Origin: Chara braunii
Lineage: Eukaryota; Streptophyta; Charophyceae; Charales; Characeae
DNA: 41,109 nucleotides
Reading direction: 5' to 3'
NCBI GenBank assembly: GCA_003427395.1
Contig: BFEA01000389.1
Span: 1,094,005-1,135,113, forward strand
Below, one piece after another: positions 9,952-20,400 of the stretch. Position numbers and translations under genes: made by a program. Within the stretch, counting starts at the first letter, position 1; each line of letters begins with the position of its first letter. The notes under the pieces are model-generated. The model saw only the letters and a list, made by a program, of their open reading frames with translations. It was not told the origin of the DNA and made no database searches.

Positions 9952-10157
9952 GGTGACCACTCGCCCCGATCAGATGGCACACTCGCACGTCCACGTGTCA
10001 GCTCCTGAACATGCGTGGCCACGCTGATGGATGCGGGGCTCAATTCGACAACATTCCATTGTCGCATAGAGCCCCGCATCCATCAGCGTGGCCACGCTTG
10101 TTCAGGACGTGACACGTGGACGTCTAAGTGTGCCATCTGATCGGGGCGAGTGATCGC
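9952..10157. repeat. long hairpin, copy 1
   Basis: Arms at 9952-10040 and 10070-10157 are close to perfect reverse complements over about 89 bases, with a 29-base loop. The arms contain CGCCCCGATCAGATGGCACA and a CACGTG box. RNA from either strand would fold into a long stem. Confidence 0.93.
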
Positions 10158-10198
10158 CTATGAAACACATGCATTCTTGCTCCCGAAACTCCTTCATC

Positions 10199-10396
10199 TC
10201 GCCCCGATCAGATGGCATACTCACACGTCTACATGTCAAGTCCTGAACATGCGTGGCCGCGCTGATGGGTGCGGGGCTCTGTTGGACAACATTCTACTGC
10301 CGCATAGAGCCTCGCATCCATCAGCGTGCACATGCTTGTTCAAGAACTGACACGTGGACGTTTGAGTGTGCCATCTGATCGGGGCGAGTGGTCGCC
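10199..10396. repeat. long hairpin, copy 2
   Basis: This is the same element as at 9952, starting at CGCCCCGATCAGATGGCATA and ending at GATCGGGGCGAGTGGTCGCC. It has more arm mismatches but the same loop (GACAACATTC). It is followed by a tail (from 10392) also seen after copy 3. Confidence 0.9.
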
Positions 10397-10525
10397 AATG
10401 GAACGAGATCCGCAAACACACCCCGAGGTAAGTTCGGGAGGAAACAGGCCAACGCATAAGACAAACGAAATAGAGGCGCTGAAGAGAAACTAACGACGGG
10501 GACGAAGATGGTAGTTGAACACGAC

Positions 10526-10704
10526 GGCACACATGTCCACGTGTCAAGTCCTGATCATGTGTGGCCACGCTGATGGGTGCGGGGTTCTATTCGACAACAT
10601 TCTGTTGCTGCATAGAGCCCCGCATCCATCAGCGTGCCCACGCTTGTTCAGGACCTGCCACGTGGACGTGTGAGTGTGCCATCAGATCGGGGCGAGTGGT
10701 CGCC
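10526..10704. repeat. long hairpin, copy 3, left arm shortened
   Basis: The third copy lacks the outer part of the left arm (no CGCCCCGATC) but keeps the CACGTG box, the loop and the full right arm. Its tail (GTCGCCAATGAAACTAG, then GACGGGGACG near 10760) matches the tail after copy 2, so the amplified unit is hairpin plus tail, about 310-330 bases. Confidence 0.88.
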
Positions 10705-10805
10705 AATGAAACTAGATTCGCAAAAGACGAACGACATAGAGGCACTGATAGAAAACTAACGACGGGGACGATGACGGTGGTGGAACACGACGCTGTTGGT
10801 TCTGT

Positions 10806-10886
10806 CTCGCTCGTTTGTCTGCGCTTGTCATTTACGTTCGCAAACTTTGTGCGAGCGACACAGACAAGCGCAGTAAAACGAACGAG
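10806..10886. repeat. short inverted repeat
   Basis: Arms of 24 bases at 10806-10829 and 10863-10886 pair with about three mismatches (CTGCGCTTGTC against GACAAGCGCAG). It lies directly after the long hairpin array. Confidence 0.8.
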
Positions 10887-10906
10887 ATAAAAGACAGAAA
10901 GAGAGA

Positions 10907-11200
10907 TAAATAGATAGCGAGAGAGAGAGAGCGCGGCATCTCCGCCTTCATCACACGGCCCAATCAAACGTCACAATCAAATGGCCCCGAACGTCACCCC
11001 GATCACACATCGGACTCACGGAGAGAAATCCCTGTTAGACCACACCACACTGCTCGTTCGCGGCGACTGAACCCAATGTAATCGCCACCGCGCGAATCCC
11101 AACTACAGATCGCGTACATGTGTGGGCATTCTGACGGTCTACGCAAACCCAGCATGGCAGGACTTTTCAGGTTGGTGGAGATGGCGAGAGAAAGAGAGAC
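10907..11200. other. no recognisable feature
   Basis: AGAG-rich sequence near 10915-10932, then a stretch with no gene, repeat or site that I can support. Confidence 0.4.
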
Positions 11201-11509
11201 AGAGAGAGAGAGAGAGAGGGAGGGAAAGAGAGAGAGAGGGAGAGAGACAGAGAAATAGAGAGAGAGNNNNNNNNNNNNNNNNNNNNNNNNNNNNNNNNNN
11301 NNNNNNNNNNNNNNNNNNNNNNNNNNNNNNNNNNNNNNNNNNNNNNNNNNNNNNNNNNNNNNNNNNNNNNNNNNNNNNNNNNNNNNGAGAGAGAGAGAGA
11401 GAGAGAGCTATATAGAGACAAAGAGAGAGAGAGAGAGAGCTATATATAGAGAGAGAGAGCTATATAGAGACATAGGAGAGAGAAAAAGAGAGAGAGCGCT
11501 AGAGAGAGA

Positions 11510-11556
<47 letters not shown>
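11190..11556. repeat. (GA)n tract with assembly gap
   Basis: GA-rich sequence with AGCTATATAGAGA interruptions surrounds a 120-base gap of N at 11267-11386. The gap is surely a product of the repeat, so the true tract length is unknown. Confidence 0.97.
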
Positions 11557-11557
<1 letters not shown>

Positions 11558-11823
11558 AAAACCGCGAATGGAGACGTGGGCGATTGCGACGCGAAGGAGA
11601 TGGCGAGGCGAGGGACATGGCGACGAGGGAGAGAGAGAGAACCAAAGTAGACGGCGGGGGAGACGACGACGAGATGGCTGTGTCGCTGGCAAGGGCGGGT
11701 GGTCCGGGCGCGTGACGGGCATTTTGGGCTGTAAGGGTTGGCGACACCTGCGATTGCCTGCTGTTTCGGAGGATTGCAATGCCCACGTGCAAATTCGCGG
11801 AATGGCGCCACCATCATTCGAAT

Positions 11824-11839
11824 GGCGGATACATCCGCG
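11824..11839. repeat. related palindrome GCGGATACATCCGC
   Basis: GGCGGATACATCCGCG has the same GGAT-NN-ATCC core as the main palindrome family but GC instead of TC/GA flanks. It could be a distant relative or chance. Confidence 0.4.
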
Positions 11840-11997
11840 CGGGGCCCAAGAAACGAAAGTGGGCGGGAAAAGTCACGCCGGATGACGCATTGGAACCGTC
11901 AATATCACGGTTAAATTCGCACGGGGCCCGATAATCAAAAGTGGGCGGGAAAGTTTGCGCCAGATGATGCGTTGGAACCGTCGATAGCACGGTGAAA
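11836..11997. repeat. two-copy 82-bp repeat with E2F-like sites
   Basis: 11836-11915 and 11917-11997 are diverged copies sharing GGGGCCC, AGTGGGCGGGAAA, GATGACGCATTGGAACCGTC-like and ATCACGGT-like blocks. Each contains GGCGGGAAA (11862-11870 and 11944-11952), the reverse complement of the E2F consensus TTTCCCGCC; copy 2 adds TTTGCGC at 11954-11960. No gene that they might control is recognised within a kilobase. Confidence 0.6.
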
Positions 11998-11999
11998 AA

Positions 12000-12560
12000 A
12001 GGCCAGTACTCTCGAAATCGCGGCACGCCCTTCCGCGACGGTTTCGGATCGGGCGATTTCGTGAGGACAGTCCATCAAAAAAGGGACCGCCTGATGTCAC
12101 AGCCCCCGACGCGGCAGTCTGCCGTTACTGACCCTGCAGCGGGCAGTTGAAGGGCCCCTCAAGCCCCACTCACTTCACTCACCGTTCTCTTGTCGGATAC
12201 CAAACGCATGGGGGTGGCTGTCACACCCATTCGCAAGTGTCATTTCTTCCGTGTGCTGCCTTTGCGACGCGTCCGCCATCGCTCGAAGTCGCCGGCATCA
12301 TATCGCAGGCCCCTTGCGCATCCTGGCCCTCGTTCTTCCAGCAATCGTCGACAGCGGGGGGCGCTAACGAAAACGTCACGCGACTGTAGACCTTGCGCGT
12401 CGTCCCGTTCGCGCTGTGCTCTTCTTGTGTCGGCTGGAGGCGTTTGTCGACTCGTAGGTCAGTAAGAAGCCCACGCCCCCTACTCGGCCCCTTCACCATT
12501 TCAAGCCCCCACCTCTTCCCATTGCCCTTCCGCTCCTTCGACCGTGCAAGTCTTGTTCTC
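12000..12560. other. no recognised gene
   Basis: The long plus-strand frame starting at 12393 is Ser/Arg/His/Pro-rich and runs into tandem repeats. I see no domain and do not call it a gene. Confidence 0.4.
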
Positions 12561-13215
12561 TGCCACCATCTGCTCCGCCAATCACGCGCGCACGATCTTG
12601 AGCGCACGACGCCCAACGATCACAACCACGAAAGACCCCATGAAGTGACAAACGCCGACGTCATCATCTTGCACATGACGGGCAATGGCTTGCGGCTTTC
12701 ACAGTCATCGCCCTCGAGTCTTGGCGTCCTCAACATCGCTTGTTGGCGTCCTCAACATCAGTTGTTGGCGTCCTCAACATCGCCCTCGATTCTTGGCGCC
12801 CTTCGACGACCACATCTGACGCATGGAGATAGTCGCATCGCCCTCGAGTCTTGGCGTCCTCAACATCGCTTGTCGGTACACTTTCTTGGACCCTGGCTTG
12901 CGCGTCGTCTTCCGCCTAGTCTACTCAGGAGATCGCAATGCAGTCGGTCGTGCGAGTCTTCTTCTACATCACCGCCTGTTCCGTCAATCATGCACGAGTC
13001 GACATGCGTGCGATCATTAGTCCACGATGTCCGCAACTCACAACCACGAAAGTTCCCTTCCACTGACACACGCTGACGTCACCATCTTGCGCCTGACGTC
13101 TGGAATTTGAAATGGCTTGAGGCTTTCGCAGTCTAGATCGTCGGACGCCTCCGACGACCGCATCTAACGCGTGGACGAAGTTTCATCGCCGTTGCTCCCT
13201 GGCGTCCTCAAAATC
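12560..13215. repeat. diverged ~400-bp duplication with a short tandem repeat
   Basis: 12560-12740 and 12960-13215 share CACAACCACGAAAG, ACGCCGACGTCATCATCTTG-like and TTGGCGTCCTCAACATCGC-like blocks in the same order. Between them the element TTGGCGTCCTCAACATC is repeated several times (12720-12870). Confidence 0.75.
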
Positions 13216-13221
13216 GCGATA

Positions 13222-13373
13222 TGTGATCACCGCTGCGATAACACATCATCCGATAGACTTCAACACCGGAGACGTCATCTGAAAAAACGCGTGTCGATCG
13301 ACTTTCAGATCCCGTCTATCCATCTCCTGTAATGACATCTATCGGATGATGTGTTATCGCAGCGCTGATCACA
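13222..13373. repeat. 152-bp inverted-repeat element
   Basis: 35-base arms at 13222-13256 and 13339-13373 match as reverse complements with a single mismatch (CGATAACACATCATCCGATAG in the left arm, less its last base in text: CGATAACACATCATCCGATA). The spacer is 82 bases and non-coding. The arms' near-identity suggests a recent small MITE or foldback insertion. No target duplication is evident. Confidence 0.88.
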
Positions 13374-14090
13374 TCATCCCATGTCCCCGATAGCTGGAAG
13401 CCTCACGACAAACGCTCACCTCCAACAGGAATCGCACGTGTCGCAGGCACAGCCAACAGTGGCAAAGCCACCCATCCACAATGTTCAGCGACGACCCGTT
13501 GCGCACAACGGATACCCATGGCGAATCCGAAACATCCCAGATCACCGCCGATCCCTCGACATCCCACCGCCAAGGGCCAACTTCGAGCTCGTTCCGATCG
13601 ACTCGGTGATTGAACATGTCCATCGCGGTTGTGGACGACATCAGGATCTTTTTCTTGTTGTCTTGAACGTTCCTTGTCTCATCGCCCGTTCTCGCACACG
13701 CAGCTAGCAATGAGGAACCGCCACGCACCTGGGCGCGAGACGTCGGACATGCATCGGCAACATTTTGGATATGGAACTAGCGTTTACAAGTTCCATCGCG
13801 CACACAAGAAAACGTCACAGCACCGCCGCCCGTGCGGCAGCCCGTCCCCTCGCCACGATTCGTTTTGGGCGAACTCTGACGTGGACAATCCTCACGACGA
13901 TTACAGTCTCGAAATCTGAGCTCAATGAACGCACCAATGACCTCGTGGAACGATCAGCTCTCGATCCATGCCGATCACATTTCAATTCTAATTAATTGCA
14001 GCCGCGTTTTCCAGAGCAGCTTAGGGAGGCGTGCACGGGATTGCAGCGGGAGTGAGAGAGTGCTGTTCGTGCCACTTGTTCCGGATGGAG
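13374..14090. other. weak coding potential only
   Basis: The minus strand has a 119-codon frame (13728-13369) with a protein-like patch (WRWDVEGSAVIWDVSDSPWV) and the plus strand a competing frame. Neither has a recognisable domain. It could be a remnant of a gene or chance. Confidence 0.3.
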
Positions 14091-15244
14091 TTCGGATTCA
14101 TCCGAGCTCGGGATGAAGGCAATAGTAGATGTCATTTGTGATGCCAGTGGTTGGATGACTATGCCCCCCTTACATCCGACCCATTGTTTTCACGCAACGT
14201 CCCCCCATCAAGAGTTTTGAGGCGACCCCCTGTCCATGACAACCCGCCACTCATGACTTTTGTCGGTGTTCTTTGTCTCCCACGAGGGGTTACGCAATTC
14301 TCAGGCTGGACGTTTTTGTTCCGCCTCACTACGGAACGTGTGATGTAGTTCGGATGAATCCGAACCACAACTCTCGACTCGTGGGAAGTCTCAACGGGAA
14401 CCGCATCCCTCCGATGTCTCAATGGAAGGGACAACGACGCCACAGGGGATCGCTTTCAAAGTAAACATCTCCACAAATCATGACTCCGATAGCTCCCCAT
14501 CTGCTTTTGCCTTCGTTTGTAGCTCGGATGAATCTGAACCACAACCACAGACTACTGACGGACGGCAGTCGTAGCTTTTATCAGTGTTTATTTCTTCCGC
14601 ATTGGCTAATGCAACATTCACACAGGACTTATCAGTTCTGCGTCACTCCTAAATGTGTGATGTAGCTCGGATTAATCCGAACCACATCCGTCATCGCATC
14701 GGGAGTCCCGAGGTGAGTATCACGCCCAGTGATGGAATGTCTCATCGGGAAAGGAAAACGGCGGCACACGCCATGCGTCCTGAATGCAACATACAATAAC
14801 CGAAGGTGGGCACTCATGGCATTTGTTGATGATTTTTCCTTCCGAGCGGCGAAATGTGACCATTTCGCAAAACGTCTGGGTACCGCCTGCCTGAAACCGT
14901 TTGTTGTGGTCCGGATTAATCCGAACCTCATAGCTCGACGGCAATAGAGTCTGATTTGTCTGCCACATCGCGCAGGCGGGTCTCATGAACTGGGGATGGC
15001 ACTCTTGGCTTTTGTCTGAGTTGTTTTCTTGCACATGGGGCAGTAATGCAAAACATCGCAAAGGACGTGTTGCTTCCTACTGGCTTCGTCTTCGATTCCA
15101 GGGGTGTCTCATCCTTCTGCCACATCCCACCGACTGAGGCGAGGTCGCTGGGCGGTGGCTCGGATTAATCCGAGCCATGGATGGTCGCACGACATCCCGT
15201 TTAATGTTTATCTTTCTAGGTTCGTTGCTCGGATTGATCTAAAC
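14091..15244. repeat. degenerate tandem array with the 16-bp palindrome
   Basis: Diverged units of roughly 170-320 bases each carry one palindrome copy: 14091, 14349, 14523, 14666, 14910, 15159 and 15229. The stretches around 14325-14365 and 14636-14680 share GTGTGATGTAG before the palindrome and CCGAACCACA after it; 14740-14790 and 14390-14440 share ATGTCTCA and GGGAA blocks. Four copies have intact arms (14091, 14349, 14666, 15159). No gene is supported here. Confidence 0.85.
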
Positions 15245-15789
15245 CACGAATTGGTAGGCTAGGATGAGCTTCTGTCTTGCACTTCTGTTCTGCGAAAAGT
15301 GCTTGTCATGTCGACTGTGCGAAAACGTCTTCTGTAGATGAGACGGTGTAATGTGGCTGTCCGGCGTCGGTGTGCTGTTCCGTTCCTCCCCCAGAAATAC
15401 AGAAACGTATGTTTTGCACATGACGACGAGGGTCGTCCGACTGTTCTGCCCGTCTCAATGTGCTTTACGGCGTTGGTTTTGATAATTTTAGGAAATCCTG
15501 CATCTTCTCTGGAACGGTTCCCTGCGTGACTTTTAGAAAACACTCCATTGGCTTGGTGAACTTCTGATTGATGACCTTTTGTAAGGGCTTTGCAATGCGA
15601 TGTGAAAAGATCTTTTTTTTGGACGATTTCCAATTGACGGTCTTCTGTAAGGGCTTCACCGATAAAAAAGTGTTGGGCGTTACACCTCAGTGTGGGCCTC
15701 GTCGGGGAGACTATCGTTCACCGACATTGTTTACGACGGTCTCCTCTTTTGTATGTCTATCCATGTGTTCGTGTTGTGCAGGGAGTTTA
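15245..15789. other. no recognised gene
   Basis: A short repeated string (TGTAAGGGCTT) occurs near 15580 and 15646. I see no gene before the ATG at 15790. Confidence 0.35.
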
Positions 15790-16761
15790 ATGTCGTCGAC
15801 AAGCATCGCCATGACACCCGAGAAACACATGCACTTAGCGAAACCCTTTCCACCTTGTGCGAGATCGTTGCGGCATCATGACGGTCAAACGTGGATCGAC
15901 GATGCAACCGAGGACGACTTCAAGGACGACCCATGGACGACCGTCGTCCCTTACATGAACCGGCATCTCGACGAATGGAACGAAAATGACTGGAAGGCGA
16001 TGGAGCGTTCCTGCCCACGGGCAAGCCATTACAAGTTTGCAAACATGTTGGAGTTCGGGAGCCTCATTGCGCTGCCTGATGGTGTCCTCCGTCGAAAGAC
16101 TCTGGACGATAAGGGTAAACCGGTCCACTTCATTACCAACTTCAGACGTCGCCTCCACTGCGAGTATATCACATCTTCGCCACGAACTTGGGGAAGTTCG
16201 CAGAAGCAAGAGTTTGTGGACTGCGCTCGTCATTGTTCGTTCGTGGAACACTACCCACCCCGTTGCCCAGGGACTTCTCCACAAGCTCTGTCGTACTGTT
16301 GTGTGCGGTTGACGGATGACGGATGTCCTTTCTCCAAAGTGCTATGTGTGGCTTCTTCAAGCAAAAGTAGGAAACTTATGGATGCAGTTGTGCTTGGGTT
16401 ACACAACGAGATGGTGCTTCAGGGATCCAAGTTCAAGGCGGTCATGTCTCGCCCAGATGTAGATGGGCGGTCAGACTTGGTGAGATCAGGTCAGGTAAGA
16501 GTTTTTCTGTCATTGTGGGATGATGTGGAAAAAAGAGTGTTTGAAATACGTGATTGTATAGGGAATTCCTTAGCACGACGAGGAGGGTTTGTCAGGATGA
16601 AATACATGTCCGTGTTTTCGGAGAACGCAACAGTCGACGAGCCGCAGATCCATGTGTATGGATCATCTATGAATGCTATGTATGGCTTTCGTTCACGACC
16701 TCGTCCGCGGGAAAGCCCGTATGTCACAAGATACGGACGTGTGGTCAGACCTTGTGTTTAA
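15790..16761 (+). CDS. unrecognised protein, possibly with an intron
   Basis: ATG at 15790 opens 323 codons. The best protein-like part is residues 8-230, acidic and Trp-rich near the start (WIDDATEDDFKDDPWTTVV, HLDEWNENDWKAME). No domain is recognised. GTAAGAGTTTTT at 16495 and TTCCTTAG ending at 16572 look like a donor and an acceptor, and another frame downstream (GKGDSLMTTKVDTGVVAFEL, ending 16855) looks more protein-like than the end of this one. The true gene may therefore be spliced or frameshifted and end near 16855. It lies among the palindrome arrays, just before the copy at 16860. Confidence 0.4.
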   Translation: MSSTSIAMTPEKHMHLAKPFPPCARSLRHHDGQTWIDDATEDDFKDDPWTTVVPYMNRHLDEWNENDWKAMERSCPRASHYKFANMLEFGSLIALPDGVLRRKTLDDKGKPVHFITNFRRRLHCEYITSSPRTWGSSQKQEFVDCARHCSFVEHYPPRCPGTSPQALSYCCVRLTDDGCPFSKVLCVASSSKSRKLMDAVVLGLHNEMVLQGSKFKAVMSRPDVDGRSDLVRSGQVRVFLSLWDDVEKRVFEIRDCIGNSLARRGGFVRMKYMSVFSENATVDEPQIHVYGSSMNAMYGFRSRPRPRESPYVTRYGRVVRPCV

Positions 16762-16859
16762 GGGAAAAGGAGACTCCCTCATGACGACTAAAGTTGACAC
16801 CGGCGTTGTGGCATTTGAACTAGCAATGCAGACTTGCGAAGGTGACACTCTATAAGTGT

Positions 16860-17627
16860 TTCGGATTCATCCGAATCATCAATCAGACACATGCGGGTGC
16901 ACCCAACGTTGAACGCGATGCATGAAGGTTTCCCCAAGGACGATCCTTGGTCGAACAACAACCCGTCAGATTCGGTCTCTACGACTCGCTAACAGCACAC
17001 CGTCGAGTTTATTTTCTTGCACGCCTTCGAGGCAAGCGAGGCTTCCAAACAGTCCACCGCCCTCTAGATCGCCTGGCACTACCATGTCTCATAATTGTCC
17101 GCGATGGTTTTCAGATAGGACGCCATGAAATGTGGTGCCCGTGTCCGTGGCCCTCTGTGCAATAGTCGCTGCATCGCAGAAAGTGACGTGAGCGACGCCG
17201 GCCGAGGCTGCAATCATGCATGTCCAGCATGGCATCTTGTGTCTCGGATTCATCCGAAGTCGCCGGCTGCACAAGCGTTTTCATTCTCATCCCCGAAAAA
17301 GTCGTCTGTTTCCGTAGACACCTTCTGAAAGAAACTCCTCTTTCCGTCAATACGCTGCATACGGGCCGATGAGCAGCAGTCGCGAAGAATACATAGCACG
17401 TCCCGATTGCAAAATCGTCAAGTCATTTTCTCGCGACGGCGAAGGCTCGTGATCACCCCCGGCGACGGCGACGATGGTTTTCGGATTGGATGCCACGAAA
17501 TGTGGTGCCATGTCCGTGGACCTCTGTGCAACAGCCGCTGCCAGGCCGAAAGTGACGTGAGCGACGCTGGCCGACACTGCAATCTACCTTGTCCGGCATC
17601 TTATCTTGTGTCTCGGATCCATCCGAG
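16860..17627. repeat. ~370-bp tandem duplication with palindromes
   Basis: 17101-17262 and 17471-17631 are copies 370 bases apart, sharing CGATGGTTTTC, GAAATGTGGTGCC, GAAAGTGACGTGAGCGACGC and TCTTGTGTCTCGGAT. Palindromes with intact arms end both copies (17243-17258 and 17612-17627); a third intact one at 16860-16875 stands before them. The short open frames are repeat shadows. Confidence 0.88.
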
Positions 17628-17656
17628 CTTGTTCCTTCTCGTCACCGAATGATCAG

Positions 17657-19202
17657 CACCTGCACAGAACACAAAAACACTTCCCGATTGGAACATCGTG
17701 GGGTCATTGCGTTGTTGACTCCCACATGATGATCACAGTGAACAGCGGCATGATGGCAGGTCCGCCTCTCCGATGTGGGTCTAACGGTGGAATGCGTCAA
17801 ATCTGCTCTCAAAGATCCGCACTGCAGAGGGGGGCCAGCAATCGACCACTGCTTGCTTCTAAAACATCATATGATGTGTCCATACAACCGACATTCAGAA
17901 CTGATTGGTGAGCATCTGGTGCAACGCCAACAAGTTCGTCATGCATCCGCGATATTCCCCCGCGATTGCTCATTTCGGGGTTCTCGCGTCATGGACTCCC
18001 TCATGATGACTACATTAAACAGCGGCAGGGTAGCAGGTCCCCTTCTCCGATATGGATCTCACGGTGGAGTGCGAAACTCTGCTCTCAAAGATCCAGATCG
18101 GGAAAGGGGGTCAGCTATCAACCAATGCTTGATCATAAGGCATCATATGATCTGTCCATTAGATCGGCATTCAAAACTGTTTGGTGCGCATCTGGTGCTA
18201 CGCCAACAATTTTCGAACACGACCGCGAGGTTCCCTAAGAGTGTTTTTGCCACTCGAAATCACAGACCGCCGACTGTTTGGCACTGCGGGAAGGTTGTCA
18301 ATTTCTTACGACGCGGAAGACTCGTGATCGCTTCCGTCGTCTGTCTGCGTGCTGATGGTGCTTGGCATCCAAAGTTGCAAGCCGCTCAAGCTTAGTCCTT
18401 CTCGTCACCGAATAAGTCGTCTGTTTCCCTCATCCAATGCTAGAAGAATCTCCTCTTTCCCTCAATACGCTTCATACGCGCCGATGATCACCACCTGCAC
18501 AGTATACAAAAACACTTCCTGATTGGAACTTCGTGGGGTCATTGCGTTGTCGACTCCCACATGGTAATTACAGTGAACAGCGGCATGATGGCAGGTCCGC
18601 CTCTCTGATGTGGGTCTAACGGTGGATTGCGTAAAATCTGCTCTCAAAGATCCACACCGCAGAGGGGGGCCAGAAATCGACCACTGCTTGCTTGTAAAAC
18701 ATCATATGGTGTGTCAATACAACCGACATTCGGAACTGGTCGGTGAGCATCTGGTGCTACGCCAAAAAGTTCGTCATGTGGCCGCGATATTCCCCCGCGA
18801 TTGCTCATTTTGGGGTTCTCGCGTCATAGACTCCCTTATGATGACTACAGTTAACAGCGGCAGGGTAGCAGGTCCCCTTCTCCGATATGGATCGCACGGT
18901 GGAGTGCGAAACTCTGCTCTCAAAGATCCAGACTGGGAAAGGGGGACAACTATCAACCACGGCTTTATCGTAAGGCATCATATGATCTGTCCATTCATCG
19001 GCATTCGAAACTGTTTGGTGAGCATCTGGTGCAACGCCAACAATTTCAGAACACGACCGCGAGGTTCCCTAAGAGTGTTTTTGCCACCCCACAGCACAGA
19101 TCGCCGACTGTTTGGCATTGCGGGAAGGTTGTCAATTTCTTACGACACGGAAGACTCGTTATCACTTCCGTCGTTTGTATGCGTGTTGATGGTGCTCGAC
19201 AT
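17657..19202. repeat. 835-bp tandem duplication with 276-bp internal repeats
   Basis: 17657-18365 and 18492-19202 are near-identical copies with a constant offset of 835 bases. Inside each copy a second repeat of 276 bases is present: TCTGCTCTCAAAGATCC occurs at 17802 and 18078, and again 835 bases further on. The segment 17285-17420 also matches 18403-18530, so the larger unit grew by nested duplication. Confidence 0.9.
17775..18395 (+). CDS. repeat-encoded ORF, copy 1 (doubtful gene)
   Basis: 206 codons spanning two 92-codon internal repeats that are in frame with each other: both have SALKDP, a G-x-A-I pair, then HHM-x-CP, RHS-x-L and HLV-x-RQQ. The listed start is not a clear ATG context. 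No family is recognised. The frame may be a by-product of the DNA repeat. Confidence 0.25.
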   Translation: MGLTVECVKSALKDPHCRGGPAIDHCLLLKHHMMCPYNRHSELIGEHLVQRQQVRHASAIFPRDCSFRGSRVMDSLMMTTLNSGRVAGPLLRYGSHGGVRNSALKDPDRERGSAINQCLIIRHHMICPLDRHSKLFGAHLVLRQQFSNTTARFPKSVFATRNHRPPTVWHCGKVVNFLRRGRLVIASVVCLRADGAWHPKLQAAQA

Positions 19203-19260
19203 TGCATGCTTGACGCACTTGTGGTGTGTGCTGCAATTGTCTAAATCTCACGGGTTTTAA
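18610..19260 (+). CDS. repeat-encoded ORF, copy 2 (doubtful gene)
   Basis: This is the homologous frame of the second 835-base copy. It matches copy 1 through the first repeat and into the second, then a frameshift after HHMICP changes the remainder. The loss of frame argues against present-day coding function. Confidence 0.22.
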   Translation: MGLTVDCVKSALKDPHRRGGPEIDHCLLVKHHMVCQYNRHSELVGEHLVLRQKVRHVAAIFPRDCSFWGSRVIDSLMMTTVNSGRVAGPLLRYGSHGGVRNSALKDPDWERGTTINHGFIVRHHMICPFIGIRNCLVSIWCNANNFRTRPRGSLRVFLPPHSTDRRLFGIAGRLSISYDTEDSLSLPSFVCVLMVLDIACLTHLWCVLQLSKSHGF

Positions 19261-19264
19261 GTGT

Positions 19265-19597
19265 CTCGGATGCAATCGGCATAAGAACCTGCGACGATGC
19301 GAACTTGCCAATATTTACCTGCATCATTGTATCGGATTCATCCGACTCTAAAATCAGTTACATATTTGCGCACCCGCAATTTCTACAACATGTTTGATCT
19401 GAAACGGGCAAGGCTTGTAGTCCGGTTCAAGGCTGGTTGTGCACGTCTAATGTCAAGTACGATATTTGCCTGCGTCATTGCGTCGGATTCATCCGACTCT
19501 AAAATATGTTACATACTTGCGGGCCCGCCATTTCTATACCATACATGTAAAATCGGTGCGGGTCAAGGCTTGTCGTCCGGTTCAAGGCTGGCTATGC
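19265..19597. repeat. 151-bp tandem duplication with palindromes
   Basis: 19298-19443 and 19450-19597 share GATTCATCCGACTCTAAAAT, TTCTA and CCGGTTCAAGGCTGG. The palindrome copies at 19331 and 19482 both end in GAC rather than GAA/GAG, so they were duplicated after that change. A weaker copy lies at 19265. Confidence 0.85.
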
Positions 19598-20400
19598 ACT
19601 GTCTTTTTGTTTCGTTGCACTGCCCTCTGTAGTGCTTCCCAACTAGCGGACGCATCTCTCTCGCTTTATCATTGCCAAAGTCCAACAACTGTCTCGGCTG
19701 CGATTTGGGTCAACATCTGTTGCTTTGCTCGCAGGGAAAAGTGGAACGCTTCTCAACACATGCTTCAATGGTGTGATACGACGACGGTCGATCAAGACTT
19801 CCCTCCCACGCCAGCTTGCCTTCCGTTACGTTTTCGGCAGGAATTGGCTGGGAAGGGATTGGTTATGGGCGTTGGAGTTCCGAGCAGTGCCGATAGTACT
19901 TCTCGACTCGAGCCATGTGCTTCCTCTGGAAAACGGTCACGTGACTCAAACACTCAGCATCGACGGAAGAGAACACAGTTGTCCACCTCCACCGTGCATT
20001 CGTACATCTGTCGTGACGTGCTCGAAGACCACATAAACACTGGAAGCGGGGGCCAGTTTCTTAGTGTCGATTGTACATCCAGAGTCTCTTCAGCATGTTC
20101 TGAAATGACCGAGGCTGGGATGTCTAGCTCCATACCTGAGGGGAATCTCGGTGAGTCGGTGACTGTAGTTATAGTGGGACGGAGTATGTGTATAGTGCGA
20201 ACAACTGCACTACTGCTGGTTCATCCTTGGGAGTTGTCGATGGGGGTGATAGGGTTTCCTCGTCTACCCCTCCGCAGTGCTAGGAGAGTCAAGGACCGTC
20301 CACAGATGAAATCACTGAGTACTGCTATTCACGAGATAGTCTAAGCTCACGGTGTCTCTCCAAAGAGGACCGCCACATACGGTACACTTTGTCGGCGCCT
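19598..20400 (+). other. upstream region of the DUF7869-like gene
   Basis: A long plus-strand frame (to 20344) has Ser/Thr-rich, weakly protein-like sequence (GKRSRDSNTQHRRKRTQ) and could be a 5' exon or leader of the next gene, but I cannot support a splice junction or a start. Confidence 0.25.

Noticed and set aside
11122-11821. Arg/Glu- and Ser/Leu-rich ORFs around the N gap
   Set aside because: They are translations of the GA/CT microsatellite and of N.
12393-13076. A 227-codon gene
   Set aside because: The frame is Ser/Arg/Pro/His-rich, runs through a short tandem repeat and shows no domain.
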